A stretch of 64,000 nucleotides of DNA from the NCBI GenBank assembly GCA_036250195.1, contig JAVHZZ010000004.1, positions 253,782,228-253,846,227 of the forward strand. The letters run 5' to 3'. Positions 11,642 through 22,920 of the stretch are shown piece by piece. The notes beneath the pieces are model-generated. The model searched no databases and was not told the DNA's origin. It was given only the letters and a program-made list of their open reading frames with translations. The DNA comes from Mixophyes australis (Eukaryota; Chordata; Amphibia; Anura; Limnodynastidae). The position numbers and the translations under genes are program-made. Within the stretch, counting starts at the first letter, position 1. Every line of letters begins with the position of its first letter.

Positions 11642-12689
11642 GTTTTTTTATTAAATAAATCGGTGTTAATTCTCTACATCCACTGCCCAGGAATGTAGGA
11701 ATAGCACTAGTGCTTTCAGCACTGGGTTGGTTATTCCTAGAGTGGGGTACCGCACGTTTGTTTTTTGCAGCCCACATTCCCTAGGGAATTCAGCTCAGCG
11801 CTGAACAGCCTGGGGTTGGTATGTCATTATAGCAGGGGGACTCCTGCCGCATGTCATCCACCCCGGCTGGTTTGCCTAGTGCTGGTTGCTTGAAAATCAG
11901 GAGGACCCCAGGCAAATTTTTCCCTAATTTTCGCTCAACCAGCAGTACGCTGGTAGCACTAGGGTTAATAGAGCTCGGACAGGGGGACCCCACGCATTGT
12001 TTTTTTCAAAATGTATCTATTTTTTAACTTTTGACAGTAACTGGGACCTGCGACTCATAGACATTCAGTTTAACAGAGATGTGTTTACTAATCTAGCAGC
12101 TAGGAAGCAGGGGGTTGTCTATGGCAATTTAAGCCTAAACACGGGAGAATTAGCTAAACACGGGAGAGTTAGCTTAACACTGGTGTGTTTGAAATCCGAG
12201 CAAATTACGAGAGGTGACCAGCAGTTTTGAAGATCAGAGTACAAAACGCAGCTTAATACATTTTGCGACTTGGAGAATGAAATCACCCGCGATTTGCCAC
12301 GATTTTTAAACTCTGAACACATCGGAGCTTGATACATTTACTCCCTGGAATGAATCTGTCTGGATTTAGTCAGCTCTCTGTATTTTCTGATTATGTTAAG
12401 CAAGCCATGGTTCTTGCTGCACGCTCCATGTATTAATGTACTGTCGGTTGGTCTTCACATACTCAGATTTGATAAGCCTTCCTATGATCTATTACAACTA
12501 TTTATTTTGATGTTTTTCATATAGGTGAAACTGACAAGCTATACCTCATCGGCCATATAACTGTCAATTTGACTTGCTAACTGGAATGTAAATACCATTC
12601 AGCCAGATTGCCAGATTTATCAGAACCGAAGTTGAAAGTCATAAGAGAATATCTGGATTAAAATCTTTAAAAAACTGTTATATTTGGCA
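11642..12689. other. Non-coding; dispersed repeat fragments
   Basis: The stretch 11642-12010 continues the repeat that the L1 entered and ends in GACCCCACGC followed by a T-run. Around 12230-12350 a segment ends CTTGATACATTTACTCCC, like the terminus of the palindromic MITE family, but the left arm is too degraded to place. No coding sequence seen. Confidence 0.35.
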
Positions 12690-13052
12690 TTCCACCTTCT
12701 CCATCGGAGCTCCTATATTCTCTGTTAAAAAGAAATACAGTTCAATCTGGCCTAGTATTGACTATGGAGCTTCACATCATGTACCCATACTCAACCTCTG
12801 TTTGTCATCTCGGAGTTACTAGAAAGATTACTCACTGCTACCATTTTCATGAAACTAGGCATTAGTGGGGAAAATAATCTGGTCAGAGTTTGGAAGGCGA
12901 TGAGTAGAAGACCACATTCAAAATGTGGTTTGGACATTTTGAATACCTGGTAATGCCTTTGGCCTTTGGGAAGAACATGATGGATTTTCTTGGATATGTA
13001 GTGTCCCACCAAGGGTGCATCCAAAACCAAGGCCAAAACCAAGGCCTATTAA
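12690..13052 (+). pseudogene. Fossil gypsy reverse transcriptase fragment with an internal deletion
   Basis: Plus-strand reading in shifting frames gives FSVKKK, SIDYGA, ITKLGISGENNLVRVW, GDEWKTTF and then HFEYLVMPLAFG, which follow the order of gypsy RT (FFVKKKDGS, CIDYRGLN, FTKLDLRGAYNLIRI, GDEWKTAF, HYEYLVMPFGL). MPLAFG is then joined almost directly to FLGYVVSHQG, a motif normally about 70 residues later, so the block containing the catalytic YLDD is missing. Compare the intact pol at 51515-54877. A very old copy. Confidence 0.7.
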
Positions 13053-14090
13053 TGTCAAAGCCATCCAAAGCTTTGTGGGCTGCATGGGGCCCAGAATTGG
13101 GGAAGATGTTGATAGCAGCCAGGAGGCATAGTGAAAAATAGTATGTGGGTGTGAGGCTAGTTCCAAATTGTGTAGACTGGACATTGAGGAGGGTGCATGG
13201 AGCAGAACACATGCAAGGTGCAGGTCTAAAAGGTGGCAGTGTGGATAAGTAATGAAGTGATGTTGGAGAGGGAGGTAGAGGTAAGAAAAGGGAAGTGGAA
13301 AGAGGTGGAAATTAACAAACTTACAATGGGAGTGCTTGATTTTATCCCTTTGTCTGCAGACAGAGTGTACGATTGGAGCGGATGAGAGGGAGTGAAGGGA
13401 GGATGTAAGATGGAAGCTAGTCACACAGCAGGGGAATAGACAAGACATTGAGGACCGTAAGAGATGGAGTGCAGCAAGGCTGAGGGAGAAAAAAAGAGGA
13501 AAAGATTTTGGGAAACAAAATTGAGACCGCTAAAGAAGAAGACTGTTGGTGGACTGGGTTCTTCTATCCTACCTGTTATTGCATCTTGCACAACCTTCTG
13601 CAAATTTCTTGTCTGGATCCCAAAATGTTGCGACCTGCTTTGAAAATGTATAGGTACATGAAATATTGAAAGCTGAGCATTAAGTGAAAAAATTCATAAC
13701 ATATAATACATTCAACCTTCTAAAAGGGCGGCACATTATTCTTATTTTTGAGAATGAAAAAAATAGCCTGAAAATAAACTCTGCATGCCCACATCACTCA
13801 TCCCAAAGTGACCCCATATACCTGTCACTTTCTGCAAAACACCAACACATGCCTCCCTAATCTCTCACATGCTTTTTGGTAAAATAATGATTGCTGTTTA
13901 CTTTCAAGAAAGCAGAGCACCCAATAAACACTCTAGGCACCCCAACCAGCTCCAATATTATATTAATAACATTCTCATTTAACAAATTTCTCCTCATTAG
14001 CACATTATTAGCACCCCATTACATCAATAAATACCTCCCTCACACACTCACTAAATCAATAAACCCCACACACCACGGCAGTAGACTCAC
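13053..14090. other. No recognisable gene or repeat
   Basis: AT-rich towards the right. The open stretches on the minus strand at 12918-13448 have no family motif and overlap the gypsy fossil. I see nothing that supports a gene. Confidence 0.4.
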
Positions 14091-14612
14091 TGTATGCTCA
14101 CAAATTACCACCCCTCTGCCTATACTGCACTAATACCACCCTTCTGCTCATACTGCACCAATACAGTACATCTGCTCACACTATACCAATACAATCCCTC
14201 TACCAATACTGCACAGATACCACCCCCCTCCTCACATTGAACCAATACATCATCTGCCCATACTGCACCATACCACCCCTTTCCTCACACTGCACCAATA
14301 TAACCCCTCTGCCCACAGTGCACTTATACAAACATATCTGAGAATACTGCACCAATAAGACACCTATGTATGTACTGCACCAATGCCACCCCTTTATCCA
14401 TACTGCAACAATATGACCCCTCTGGCCACACTGCACCATTATCACCCCTCTGTTCATACTGGACCATTACAACCCCTCTGCCCTCACTTCATCAATACCA
14501 CCTTTCTGCCAATACCACCTATCTGCCCATACTGCACCAATACCACCCCTCTCCTCACAATGCAGCAATACCAACCCTTTGCCCATACTGCACTAATACC
14601 ACCCCTATTCTC
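14091..14612. repeat. 28-bp minisatellite, block 1
   Basis: Imperfect tandem copies of a unit like CACCAATACCACCCCTCTGC plus CCATACTG (28 bp). TACTGCAC recurs at 14123 and 14151, a spacing of 28. The block ends exactly at the hAT target duplication CTATTCTC (14605-14612). Blocks at 24453, 25248 and 26469 are its continuation. Confidence 0.9.
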
Positions 14613-14780
14613 TAGGGATGTGCACCGGCGACTTTTGAGGTCTCGTGTTTTGTGTTTTGGATCCGGATTTTCGTTATTTTTGGGGTTCGGATTTGTCTCG
14701 CAAAACACTTGACGAAAGGTCTCGGTTCGGATTTAAGGTTTTGGATTCGGATTTTTTTGGAAAAAAACATAAAAAGTTTA
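14613..14780. repeat. hAT-1 left terminal and subterminal region
   Basis: Terminal TAGGGATG is followed by several copies of TTCGGATT/GGATTCGGAT/GGATCCGGAT. Such short subterminal repeats commonly bind hAT transposase. The same CGGAT core recurs at the right end. Confidence 0.7.
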
Positions 14781-14928
14781 AAAATCAAGTTTTGGGCTTA
14801 TTTTCACTCCTAGGCTATTATTAACCTCAATAACATTCAATAACAAGCATTTCCACTAATTTACAGTGTATTCTGAACACCTCACAATATAGTTATTAGT
14901 CCAAAACGTTGCAACAAGGTATCTTTCT

Positions 14929-17690
14929 GGACTGCGTAGAGGAGTGGGTCACCACAATATATATTAAAAACCCTGCACTTTTATGAATCGCACCAATAAA
15001 TGTACCTGGACTGCGTAGAGGAGTGGGTCACCACAATATATATTAAAAACCCTGAACTTTTATGATTCGCACCAATAAATGTACCTGGACTGCGTAGAGG
15101 AGCGGGTCACCACAATATCTTAAAAACCCTGAACTTTTATGAATCGCACCAATAAATGTACCTGGACTGCGTAGAGGAGTGGGTCACCACAATATATCTT
15201 AAAAACCCTGAACTTTTATGAATCGCACCAATAAATGTACCTGGACTGCGTAGAGGAGTGGGTCACCACAATATCTTAAAAACCCAGAACTTTTATGAAT
15301 CGCACCAATAAATGTACCTGGACTGCGTAGAGGAGTGGGTCACCACAATATCTTAAAAACCCTGAACTTTTATGAATCGCACCAATAAATGTACCTGGAC
15401 TGCGTAGAGGAGTGGGTCACCACAATATATATTAAAAACCCTGAACTTTTATGATTCGCACCAATAAATGTACCTGGACTGCGTAGAGGAGTGGGTCACC
15501 ACAATATATTAAAAACCCTGAACTTTTATGAATCGCACCAATAAATGTACCTGGACTGCGTAGAGGAGTGGGTCACCACAATATATATTAAAAACCCTGA
15601 ACTTTTATGATTCGCACCAATAAATGTACCTGGACTGCGTAGAGGAGTGGGTCACCACAATATCTTAAAAACCCAGAACTTTTATGAATCGCACCAATAA
15701 ATGTACCTGGACTGCGTAGAGGAGTGGGTCACCACAATATCTTAAAAACCCTGAACTTTTATGAATCGCACCAATAAATGTACCTGGACTGCGTAGAGGA
15801 GTGGGTCACCACAATATATATTAAAAACCCTGAACTTTTATGATTCGCACCAATAAATGTACCTGGACTGCGTAGAGGAGTGGGTCACCACAATATATTA
15901 AAAACCCTGAACTTTTATGAATCGCACCAATAAATGTACCTGGACTGCGTAGAGGAGTGGGTCACCACAATATACATTAAAAACCCTGAACTTTTATGAT
16001 TCGCACCAATAAATGTACCTGGACTGCGTAGAGGAGTGGGTCACCACAATATCTTAAAAACCCAGAACTTTTATGAATCGCACCAATAAATGTACCTGGA
16101 CTGCGTAGAGGAGTGGGTCACCACAATATCTTAAAAACCCTGAACTTTTATGAATCGCACCAATAAATGTACCTGGACTGCGTAGAGGAGTGGGTCACCA
16201 CAATATATATTAAAAACCCTGAACTTTTATGATTCGCACCAATAAATGTACCTGGACTGCGTAGAGGAGTGGGTCACCACAATATCTTAAAAACCCAGAA
16301 CTTTTATGAATCGCACCAATAAATGTACCTGGACTGCGTAGAGGAGTGGGTCACCACATTATCTTAAAAACCCTGAACTTTTATGAATCGCACCAATAAA
16401 TGTACCTGGACTGCGTAGAGGAGTGGGTCACCACAATATATATTAAAAACCCTGAACTTTTATGATTCGCACCAATAAATGTACCTGGACTGCGTAGAGG
16501 AGTGGGTCACCACAATATATTAAAAACCCTGAACTTTTATGAATCGCACCAATAAATGTACCTGGACTGCGTAGAGGAGTGGGTCACCACAATATATATT
16601 AAAAACCCTGAACTTTTATGATTCGCACCAATAAATGTACCTGGACTGCGTAGAGGAGTGGGTCACCACAATATATATTAAAAACCCTGAACTTTTATGA
16701 ATCGCACCAATAAATGTACCTGGACTGCGTAGAGGAGTGGGTCACCACAATATATATTAAAAACCCTGAACTTTTATGATTCGCACCAATAAATGTACCT
16801 GGACTGCGTAGAGGAGTGGGTCACCACAATATATATTAAAAACCCTGAACTTTTATGAATCGCACCAATAAATGTACCTGGACTGCGTAGAGGAGTGGGT
16901 CACCACAATATATATTAAAAACCCTGAACTTTTATGAATCGCACCAATAAATGTACCTGGACTGCGTAGAGGAGTGGGTCACCACAATATATATTAAAAA
17001 CCCTGAACTTTTATGATTCGCACCAATAAATGTACCTGGACTGCGTAGAGGAGTGGGTCACCACAATATATATTAAAAACCCTGAACTTTTATGAATCGC
17101 ACCAATAAATGTACCTGGACTGCGTAGAGGAGTGGGTCACCACAATATATATTAAAAACCCTGAACTTTTATGAATCGCACCAATAAATGTACCTGGACT
17201 GCGTAGAGGAGTGGGTCACCACAATATCTTAAAAACCCTGAACTTTTATGAATCGCACCAATAAATGTACCTGGACTGCGTAGAGGAGTGGGTCACCACA
17301 ATATATATTAAAAACCCTGAACTTTTATGATTTGCACCAATAAATGTACCTGGACTACGTAGAGGAGTGGGTCACCACAATATATTAAAAACCCTGAACT
17401 TTTATGAATCGCACCAATAAATGTACCTGGACTGCGTAGAGGAGTGGGTCACCACAATATATATTAAAAACCCTGAACTTTTATGATTCGCACCAATAAA
17501 TGTACCTGGACTGCGTAGAGGAGTGGGTCACCACAATATATTAAAAACCCTGAACTTTTATGATTCGCACCAATAAATGTACCTGGACTGCGTAGAGGAG
17601 TGGGTCACCACAATATCTTAAAAACCCTGAACTTTTATGATTCGCACCAATAAATGTACCTGGACTGCCTAGAGGAGTGGGCACTGGGCA
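14929..17690. repeat. Satellite array of 77/79-bp monomers inside hAT-1
   Basis: Thirty-six successive copies of the anchor GGACTGCGTAGAGGAGTGGG (one reads GGACTACG, the last GGACTGCC), spaced exactly 77 or 79 bp apart from 14929 to 17662. The 2-bp difference comes from CACAATATATATTAAA against CACAATATATTAAA or CACAATATCTTAAA. Variants recur in order: 79, 77, 79, 77, 77 makes a five-monomer unit of 389 bp, repeated around 15397-16175. The unit is homologous to the longer repeats at 17900-19400 and through them to the transposase gene. No function is evident. Confidence 0.95.
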
Positions 17691-19650
17691 CCACAATAAA
17701 ATATATAAAAAACCTTCAACAGGTCTGCATTACACTACACATACGGCTGCTCCTCCATCCTCTCCATCATATACATGTTGGAGTTTTAGCGTGTGACAAC
17801 CTCTTGTTTTTGATAATGTCAGTGCATTTTGAATATTTTTCAATTTGCCCCACACCACTGAATGTACTTTATCTATGATACGCATCTATCTATCTTGACT
17901 GCGTAGTGTGGTGGCCCCGGTAAACAATTTGGTACCGAGGCCACAATATAATTAAAAAACCCTCCACGTGTCAGAATTCCACCAAAAAAGGGTATGGACT
18001 GCGTAGTGTGGTGGCCCCGGTACACAATTTGGTACCGAGGCCACAATATAATTAAAAAATTGGGCATCAACAGTCAACGTTGTTTAATATCTGATACACC
18101 TCTATCTGGACTGCATAGTGGAGTGGCCCCGGTACCCAATTTGGTACCGGGGCCACAATACCTCCTCCAAACATGGTACAGACAATTCGTCATTGAGATC
18201 CCATCAAGTATGTTAAAGACAGACAGGGTCGAAGTGTTATTCGTTGACTTTGTAAACCCAAAAACTGTCCCTGTTGCACATAGTCGTGCAATGAAGACTG
18301 ACTTTTTCATTTAAAGGCACGATCTTTCAAGTGTAGTGTTTGTAAGTCTAAGTCATATTATACTTTTGGTAAAATTGGTTTATTTTGTTCCTCTTTATGG
18401 TAACTACTAATAGAATTAAAGTATTAAATAGAAGCGGCAGTTCCTCTTTATGGTAATTAGTAATAGAATTAAAATATGAAATAGAATTAAAGTATGAAAT
18501 AGAATTAAAGTATTAAATAGAATTAAAGTATGAAATATAATTAAAGTATTAAATAGAATTAAAGTATGAAATAGAGTGGTATAGAGTTGTAGTGTGGTAT
18601 AGATAGAGTGGTCCACAAAATATAATAATAAAACCCTCCACGTGTCAGAATTCCACCAAACAAGTATCTGGACTGCATAGTGGGGTGGCCCCGGTACCCA
18701 ATTTGATACCGGGGCCACAATACCTCCTCCAAACATGGTACAGACAATTCGTCATTGAGATCCCATCAAGTATGTTAAAGACAGACAGGGTCGAAGTGTT
18801 ATTCGTTGACTTTGTAAACCCAAAAACTGTCCCTGTTGCACATAGTCGTGCAATGAAGACTGACTTTTTCATTTAAAGGCACGATCTTTCAAGTGTAGTG
18901 TTTGTAAGTCTAAGTCATATTATACTTTTGGTAAAATTGGTTTATTTTGTTCCTCTTTATGGTAACTACTAATAGAATTAAAGTATTAAATAGAAGCGGC
19001 AGTTCCTCTTTATGGTAATTAGTAATAGAATTAAAGTATGAAATAGAATTAAAGTATGAAATAGAATTAAAGTATTAAATAGAATTAAAGTATGAAATAG
19101 AATTAAAGTATTAAATAAAATTAAAGTATGAAATAGAGTGGTATAGAGTTGTAGTGTGGTATAGATAGAGTGGTCCACACAATATAATAATAAAACCCTC
19201 AACTGGTCTGAATTCCACCAAACAAGTATCTGGACTGCGTAGTGTGGTGGCCCCGGTACACAATTTGGTACCGAGGCCACAATATAATTAAAAAATTGGG
19301 CATCAACTGTCACCGTTGTTTAATATCTGATACACCTAAATATGGACTGCACAGTGGAGTGGCCCCGGTAGTAAATTTGGTGCCGGGGCCACAATACCTC
19401 CTCCAACTTCCAAGTGTAGTGTTTATAAAGACAGACAGCGTCGAAGTGTTATTAGTTGACTTTCTTAACCCTAAAATTGTCCCTGTTGCAAATATTCGTG
19501 CAATGGACAGTTACTTTTTTATTGAAAGACTCAAGCTTTCAAGTGTAGTGTTTATAAAATATAAACAACAATACAGTAGTTTTAGAGCACGTCAATACCT
19601 CTTGTTTTAAATTATGACACGGCATTTTACTTTTGGTTTAATTTCTTGTA
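17691..19650 (-). repeat. Transposase-derived repeats downstream of the hAT-1 gene
   Basis: Degenerate copies of pieces of the element's own transposase gene. Positions 17747-17820 align without gaps to coding positions 20954-21027. Units with GGTACC arms near 17895, 18000, 18110, 18670, 19235 and 19340 align to 21600-21660 and still read as EVLWPRYQI on the minus strand, against EVLCPRYQI in the transposase. Two adjacent units of 562 bp (starting at 18108 and 18670, next anchor at 19232) are near identical. Each contains a run of about 18-20-bp AATTAAAGTAT repeats (18418-18590, 18978-19135). Confidence 0.85.
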
Positions 19651-19677
19651 TTTTTTAAAATTTGGTTTTACTTTTTG

Positions 19678-19696
19678 AACATGGCAAACGACTGTT
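19678..19696 (-). repeat. Stray copy of a transposase gene segment
   Basis: CATGGCAAACGACTGTTG here matches coding positions 21776-21794, which encode QQSFAM of the transposase. It supports the view that the 3' flank was built from duplicated coding pieces. Confidence 0.7.
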
Positions 19697-19793
19697 GATT
19701 GGTCATATAATGCAAAAAAAAAGGTCCAAGATGGAATTGTCCTTGGGCCCTCACACCCACCCTTATGTTGTTGAAATAGGACATGCACACTTT

Positions 19794-19857
19794 AACAAAC
19801 CAATCATTTCAGCGACAGGGCCTACCAAACAACTTTGGCTGAAATGATTGGTTTGTT
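19794..19857. repeat. Perfect 20-bp inverted repeat just 3' of the transposase gene
   Basis: AACAAACCAATCATTTCAGC (19794-19813) and its exact complement (19838-19857) are separated by 24 bases. It lies 56 bp past the transposase stop, so it would sit in the 3' untranslated region and could form a stable hairpin. Role unknown. Confidence 0.85.
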
Positions 19858-19912
19858 TGGGCCCCCACACCAAAAAAGCTATTCATCTCTCCCTGTACAG
19901 ACTAAACAGGCT

Positions 19913-22569
19913 CTACTGAGGCAAGATGTCGTCCTCATCCTCAACCTCTGATTCCTCTCCCCCTACAGTGTGTACTTCCTCCTCATCACACATTATCAAT
20001 TCGTCCCCGCTGGACTCCACAACCACAGGTCCCTCTGTAGTATCTGGAGGGCAGTGCTGTACTTCATTGAGGAATTGATTATTCATTTTTATAAACATCA
20101 TTTTTTCAACGTTCTGAGGAAGCAACCTCCTTCGCCGCTCACTGACCAGGTTCCCCGCTGCACTAAAAACTCTTTCCGAGTACACACTGGAGGGGGGACA
20201 ACTCAGGTAAAATAGAGCCAGTTTGTACAGGGGCTTCCAAACTGCCTTTTTTTCCTGCCAGTAACAATATGGACTGTCTGACATGTCTACTTGGATGGTG
20301 TCAGCAAAGTAATCATCCACAATTTTTTCTATTGTGACAGCATCCAATGCAGCGACAGTAGACATGTCTGCAATGGTTGGCAGGTCCTTCAGTCCGGACC
20401 AGATGTTATCAGCATCCCCGCCAGTGCCTCTTTTGGGAAAACTGAGCTTTTTCCTCGCAGCCATAGATGTGGAAGAAAATGAGGGTGGAGCTGTTGGCAT
20501 GTCACGGTCCTCTTCAGAGGACAATCTCCTGACCAGCAGGTCTTTGCACCGCTGTAGACTTGTGTCCGCCGGAAACAGAGACACAACATACGCTTTAAAC
20601 CGAGGATCGAGCACGGTGGCCAGAATGTATTCCTCTGACTTTAAAAGAGTGACCACCCTCGGATCCTGGCAAAGCGTACGAAGGGCTACATCCACAAGAG
20701 CTACATGCTTGGTGTAATCGCAATGGCTTACCAGCTCCTCCCTCACTTTCTCCAGCTGCTTCTGCAACAGCCTGATCAGGGGAATGACCTGACTCAAGCT
20801 GGCAGTGTCGGAACTGACTTCTCGTGTGGCAAGTTCAAATGGCTGCAGAACCTTGCACAACACGGAAATCAGTCTCCACTGCGCTTGACTGAGGCGCATC
20901 CCCACTCCTTTGCCTATGTCGTAGGTGGCTGTGTAGGCCTGAATGGCCTTTTGCTGCTCCTCCATCCTCTGCAGCATATAGAGGGTGGAGTTCCAGCGCG
21001 TCACAACCTCTTGTTTGAGGTGATGGCAGGGCAGGTTCATGCTTTTTTGATGTGCCTCTAGTCTGCGGTAGGCACTGGCTGAATGCCGAAAGTGTCCAGC
21101 AATTTTGCGCGCCACCGCAAGCATCTCCTGCACACCCCTGTCACTCTTGAGGTAATGCTGCACCACCAAATTAATGGTGTGGGCAAAACATGGGACGTGC
21201 TGGAAATTGCCCATATTTAATGCCCGCACCATGTTACTGGCATTGTCTGACACCACAAATCCCCATGAGAGTCTAAGTGGGGTAAGCCACTGGGAGATAA
21301 TTTCCCTCATTTTCTCTAATATGTTGTCAGCGTTGTGCCTCTTATTAAAGCCTGTAATACACAATGTTGCCTGCCTTTGCACGAGCCGCCATTTTGTAGT
21401 TGCTGCTACTGATGCAGCTGTTGCTGTTGCTGCGGAAGGGGATGCATCTACCCAGTGGGCTGTCACAGTCATATAGTCCTTCGTTTGCCCAGAACCACTT
21501 GTCCACATGTCCGTGGTTAAGTGGACAGTGGGTACAACCGCATTTTTTAGAGCACTGAGGACACTTGATCGTACTTCTCTGTACATTTTTGGTATCGCCT
21601 GCCTAGTGAAGTGGAATCTCGACGGGATTTGGTACCGGGGACACAATACCTCCATCAACCCTCTAAATCCCACTCCACTGATGGCGGACACCGGGCGCAC
21701 GTCTAACACCAACATTGCAGTTACAGCCGCAGTTATACGCTTTGCAATAGGGTGACTACTATCGTATTTTGTGGTCATGGCAAACGACTGTTGGACGGTC
21801 AATTGTTTTGTGAAAGATTTAGCGGTCTTACGACTTCCCCTCTGGGAAGATGACCGACTAACAGCAGCAACAGCAGCAGTGGCAGTAGTAGGCGTACCGC
21901 TGCAGGATTCCTCGGATGAATCCCGTATTGAGGAGGACTCAGTCTGGCTGCTGACTTGGGCTGCAGGACTGAATCTGATGGAGATTGTGGAGGAAGTTGA
22001 CGAGGAGGGTGTTGCTGGTGTGTATCCAACTGGACCACGGGATTTAGGTGTCCCTGTACCGATGAGGGTCCTAGCCCCAGTTCCTGAACTAACCACTGAA
22101 CTATGAAGGTTATTCAGGTGACGTATAAGGGAGGATGTTCCTAGGTGGGCAAGATCCTTACCCCTGCTTATTTGAGCTTTACATAAGCTACATATGGCCA
22201 TACATTGGTTGTCTGGATTTGGATAAAAATAACTCCAGACCGAAGAGGTGCATTTTTTGGTCTTCTGACCAGGCATGACGATGGGCTTTTTCATCCCATG
22301 GACATCAGCTGTTTTCCCCCCTGGTGCCTCATTTACAATAACCACATCACCATCCTCATCATCAAGTTCCTCCACAGCGCCAGCTACATCATCAATAGCC
22401 TCCTCCCGAGCCACCTCTTCCCGTACAGTGATGGGAAGGTCAGGCTTGACAACCACCAACATCCTTGGACTCGCCTTGTGGATTTGTGATAATTTCTCTT
22501 TAGAAGGCAGAGTTGTTTGCTGTTTTGTTGCTGACAGCATAACTCTCTTCAATTTTTTGTAGGGGGGGG
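19913..22569 (-). CDS. hAT transposase, BED finger to hATC domain (main open frame)
   Basis: Cuts and pastes hAT DNA through a DDE active site in the nucleus. The open frame of about 880 codons includes a BED zinc finger near residues 104-150 (W106, C121, C124, H145, H150, counting from 22552). The catalytic core follows: TTDMWTS (first Asp), VSDNASNMV (second Asp), the CxxH motif PCFAHTINLV, and the glutamate in SERVFSAAGNLVSERR. The C-terminal hATC dimerisation region (FYLSCPPSSVYSERVFS) and an acidic tail are present. No core motif is lost. This frame has no ATG start at 22552 (the codon is TTG); it is open upstream through the C8 tract at 22562-22569, where it should join the frame starting at 22908. 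Strong hAT-Ac-like assignment. Confidence 0.92.
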
Positions 22570-22908
22570 AGGAGGAGGAGGGCTAAGATCCGTGGGTGAA
22601 GCTGAACCACTAGTCATGAACACGGGCCAGGGCCTAAGCCGTTCCTTGCCACTCCGTGTCGTAAATGGCATATTGGCAACTTTACGTTTCTCCTCAGATG
22701 ATTTTAAGTTTCTCTTTTTGCTACTTTTTCTTAACTTGGGCTTTTTGGATTTTACATGCCCGGTACTACGAGATTGGGCATCGGGCTTAGAAGACGACGT
22801 TGATGGCATTTCATCGTCTATGTCATGACTAGTGGCAGCAGCTTCAGCATTAGGAGGAAGTGGGTCTTGATCTTTCCCTACTTTATCCTCCAAATTTTTG
22901 GTCTCCAT
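22549..22908 (-). pseudogene. N-terminal part of the hAT transposase, out of frame with the rest
   Basis: ATG at 22908 opens METKNLEDKVGKDQD and continues through a lysine/arginine-rich stretch (KKPKLRKSSKKRNLK), a likely nuclear localisation signal, to a proline run encoded by a tandem CCT/CCC tract. The frame then stops at 22549, 7 nt into the overlap with the main transposase frame. The plausible explanation is a one- or two-base length change in the C8 homopolymer (22562-22569), either a true mutation, a sequencing error, or slippage. Joined, the protein would be about 1,000 residues. Confidence 0.65.
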
Positions 22909-22920
22909 TATATGTAGCAC

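Noticed and set aside
14929..17690. CRISPR-like regular spacing
   Set aside because: There are no unique spacers; the whole 77/79-bp unit repeats. This is a satellite in vertebrate DNA.
21774..22106. Open frames antisense to the transposase, rich in Leu/Ser or Val/Ala
   Set aside because: They mirror low-complexity coding on the minus strand and carry no motif of their own.
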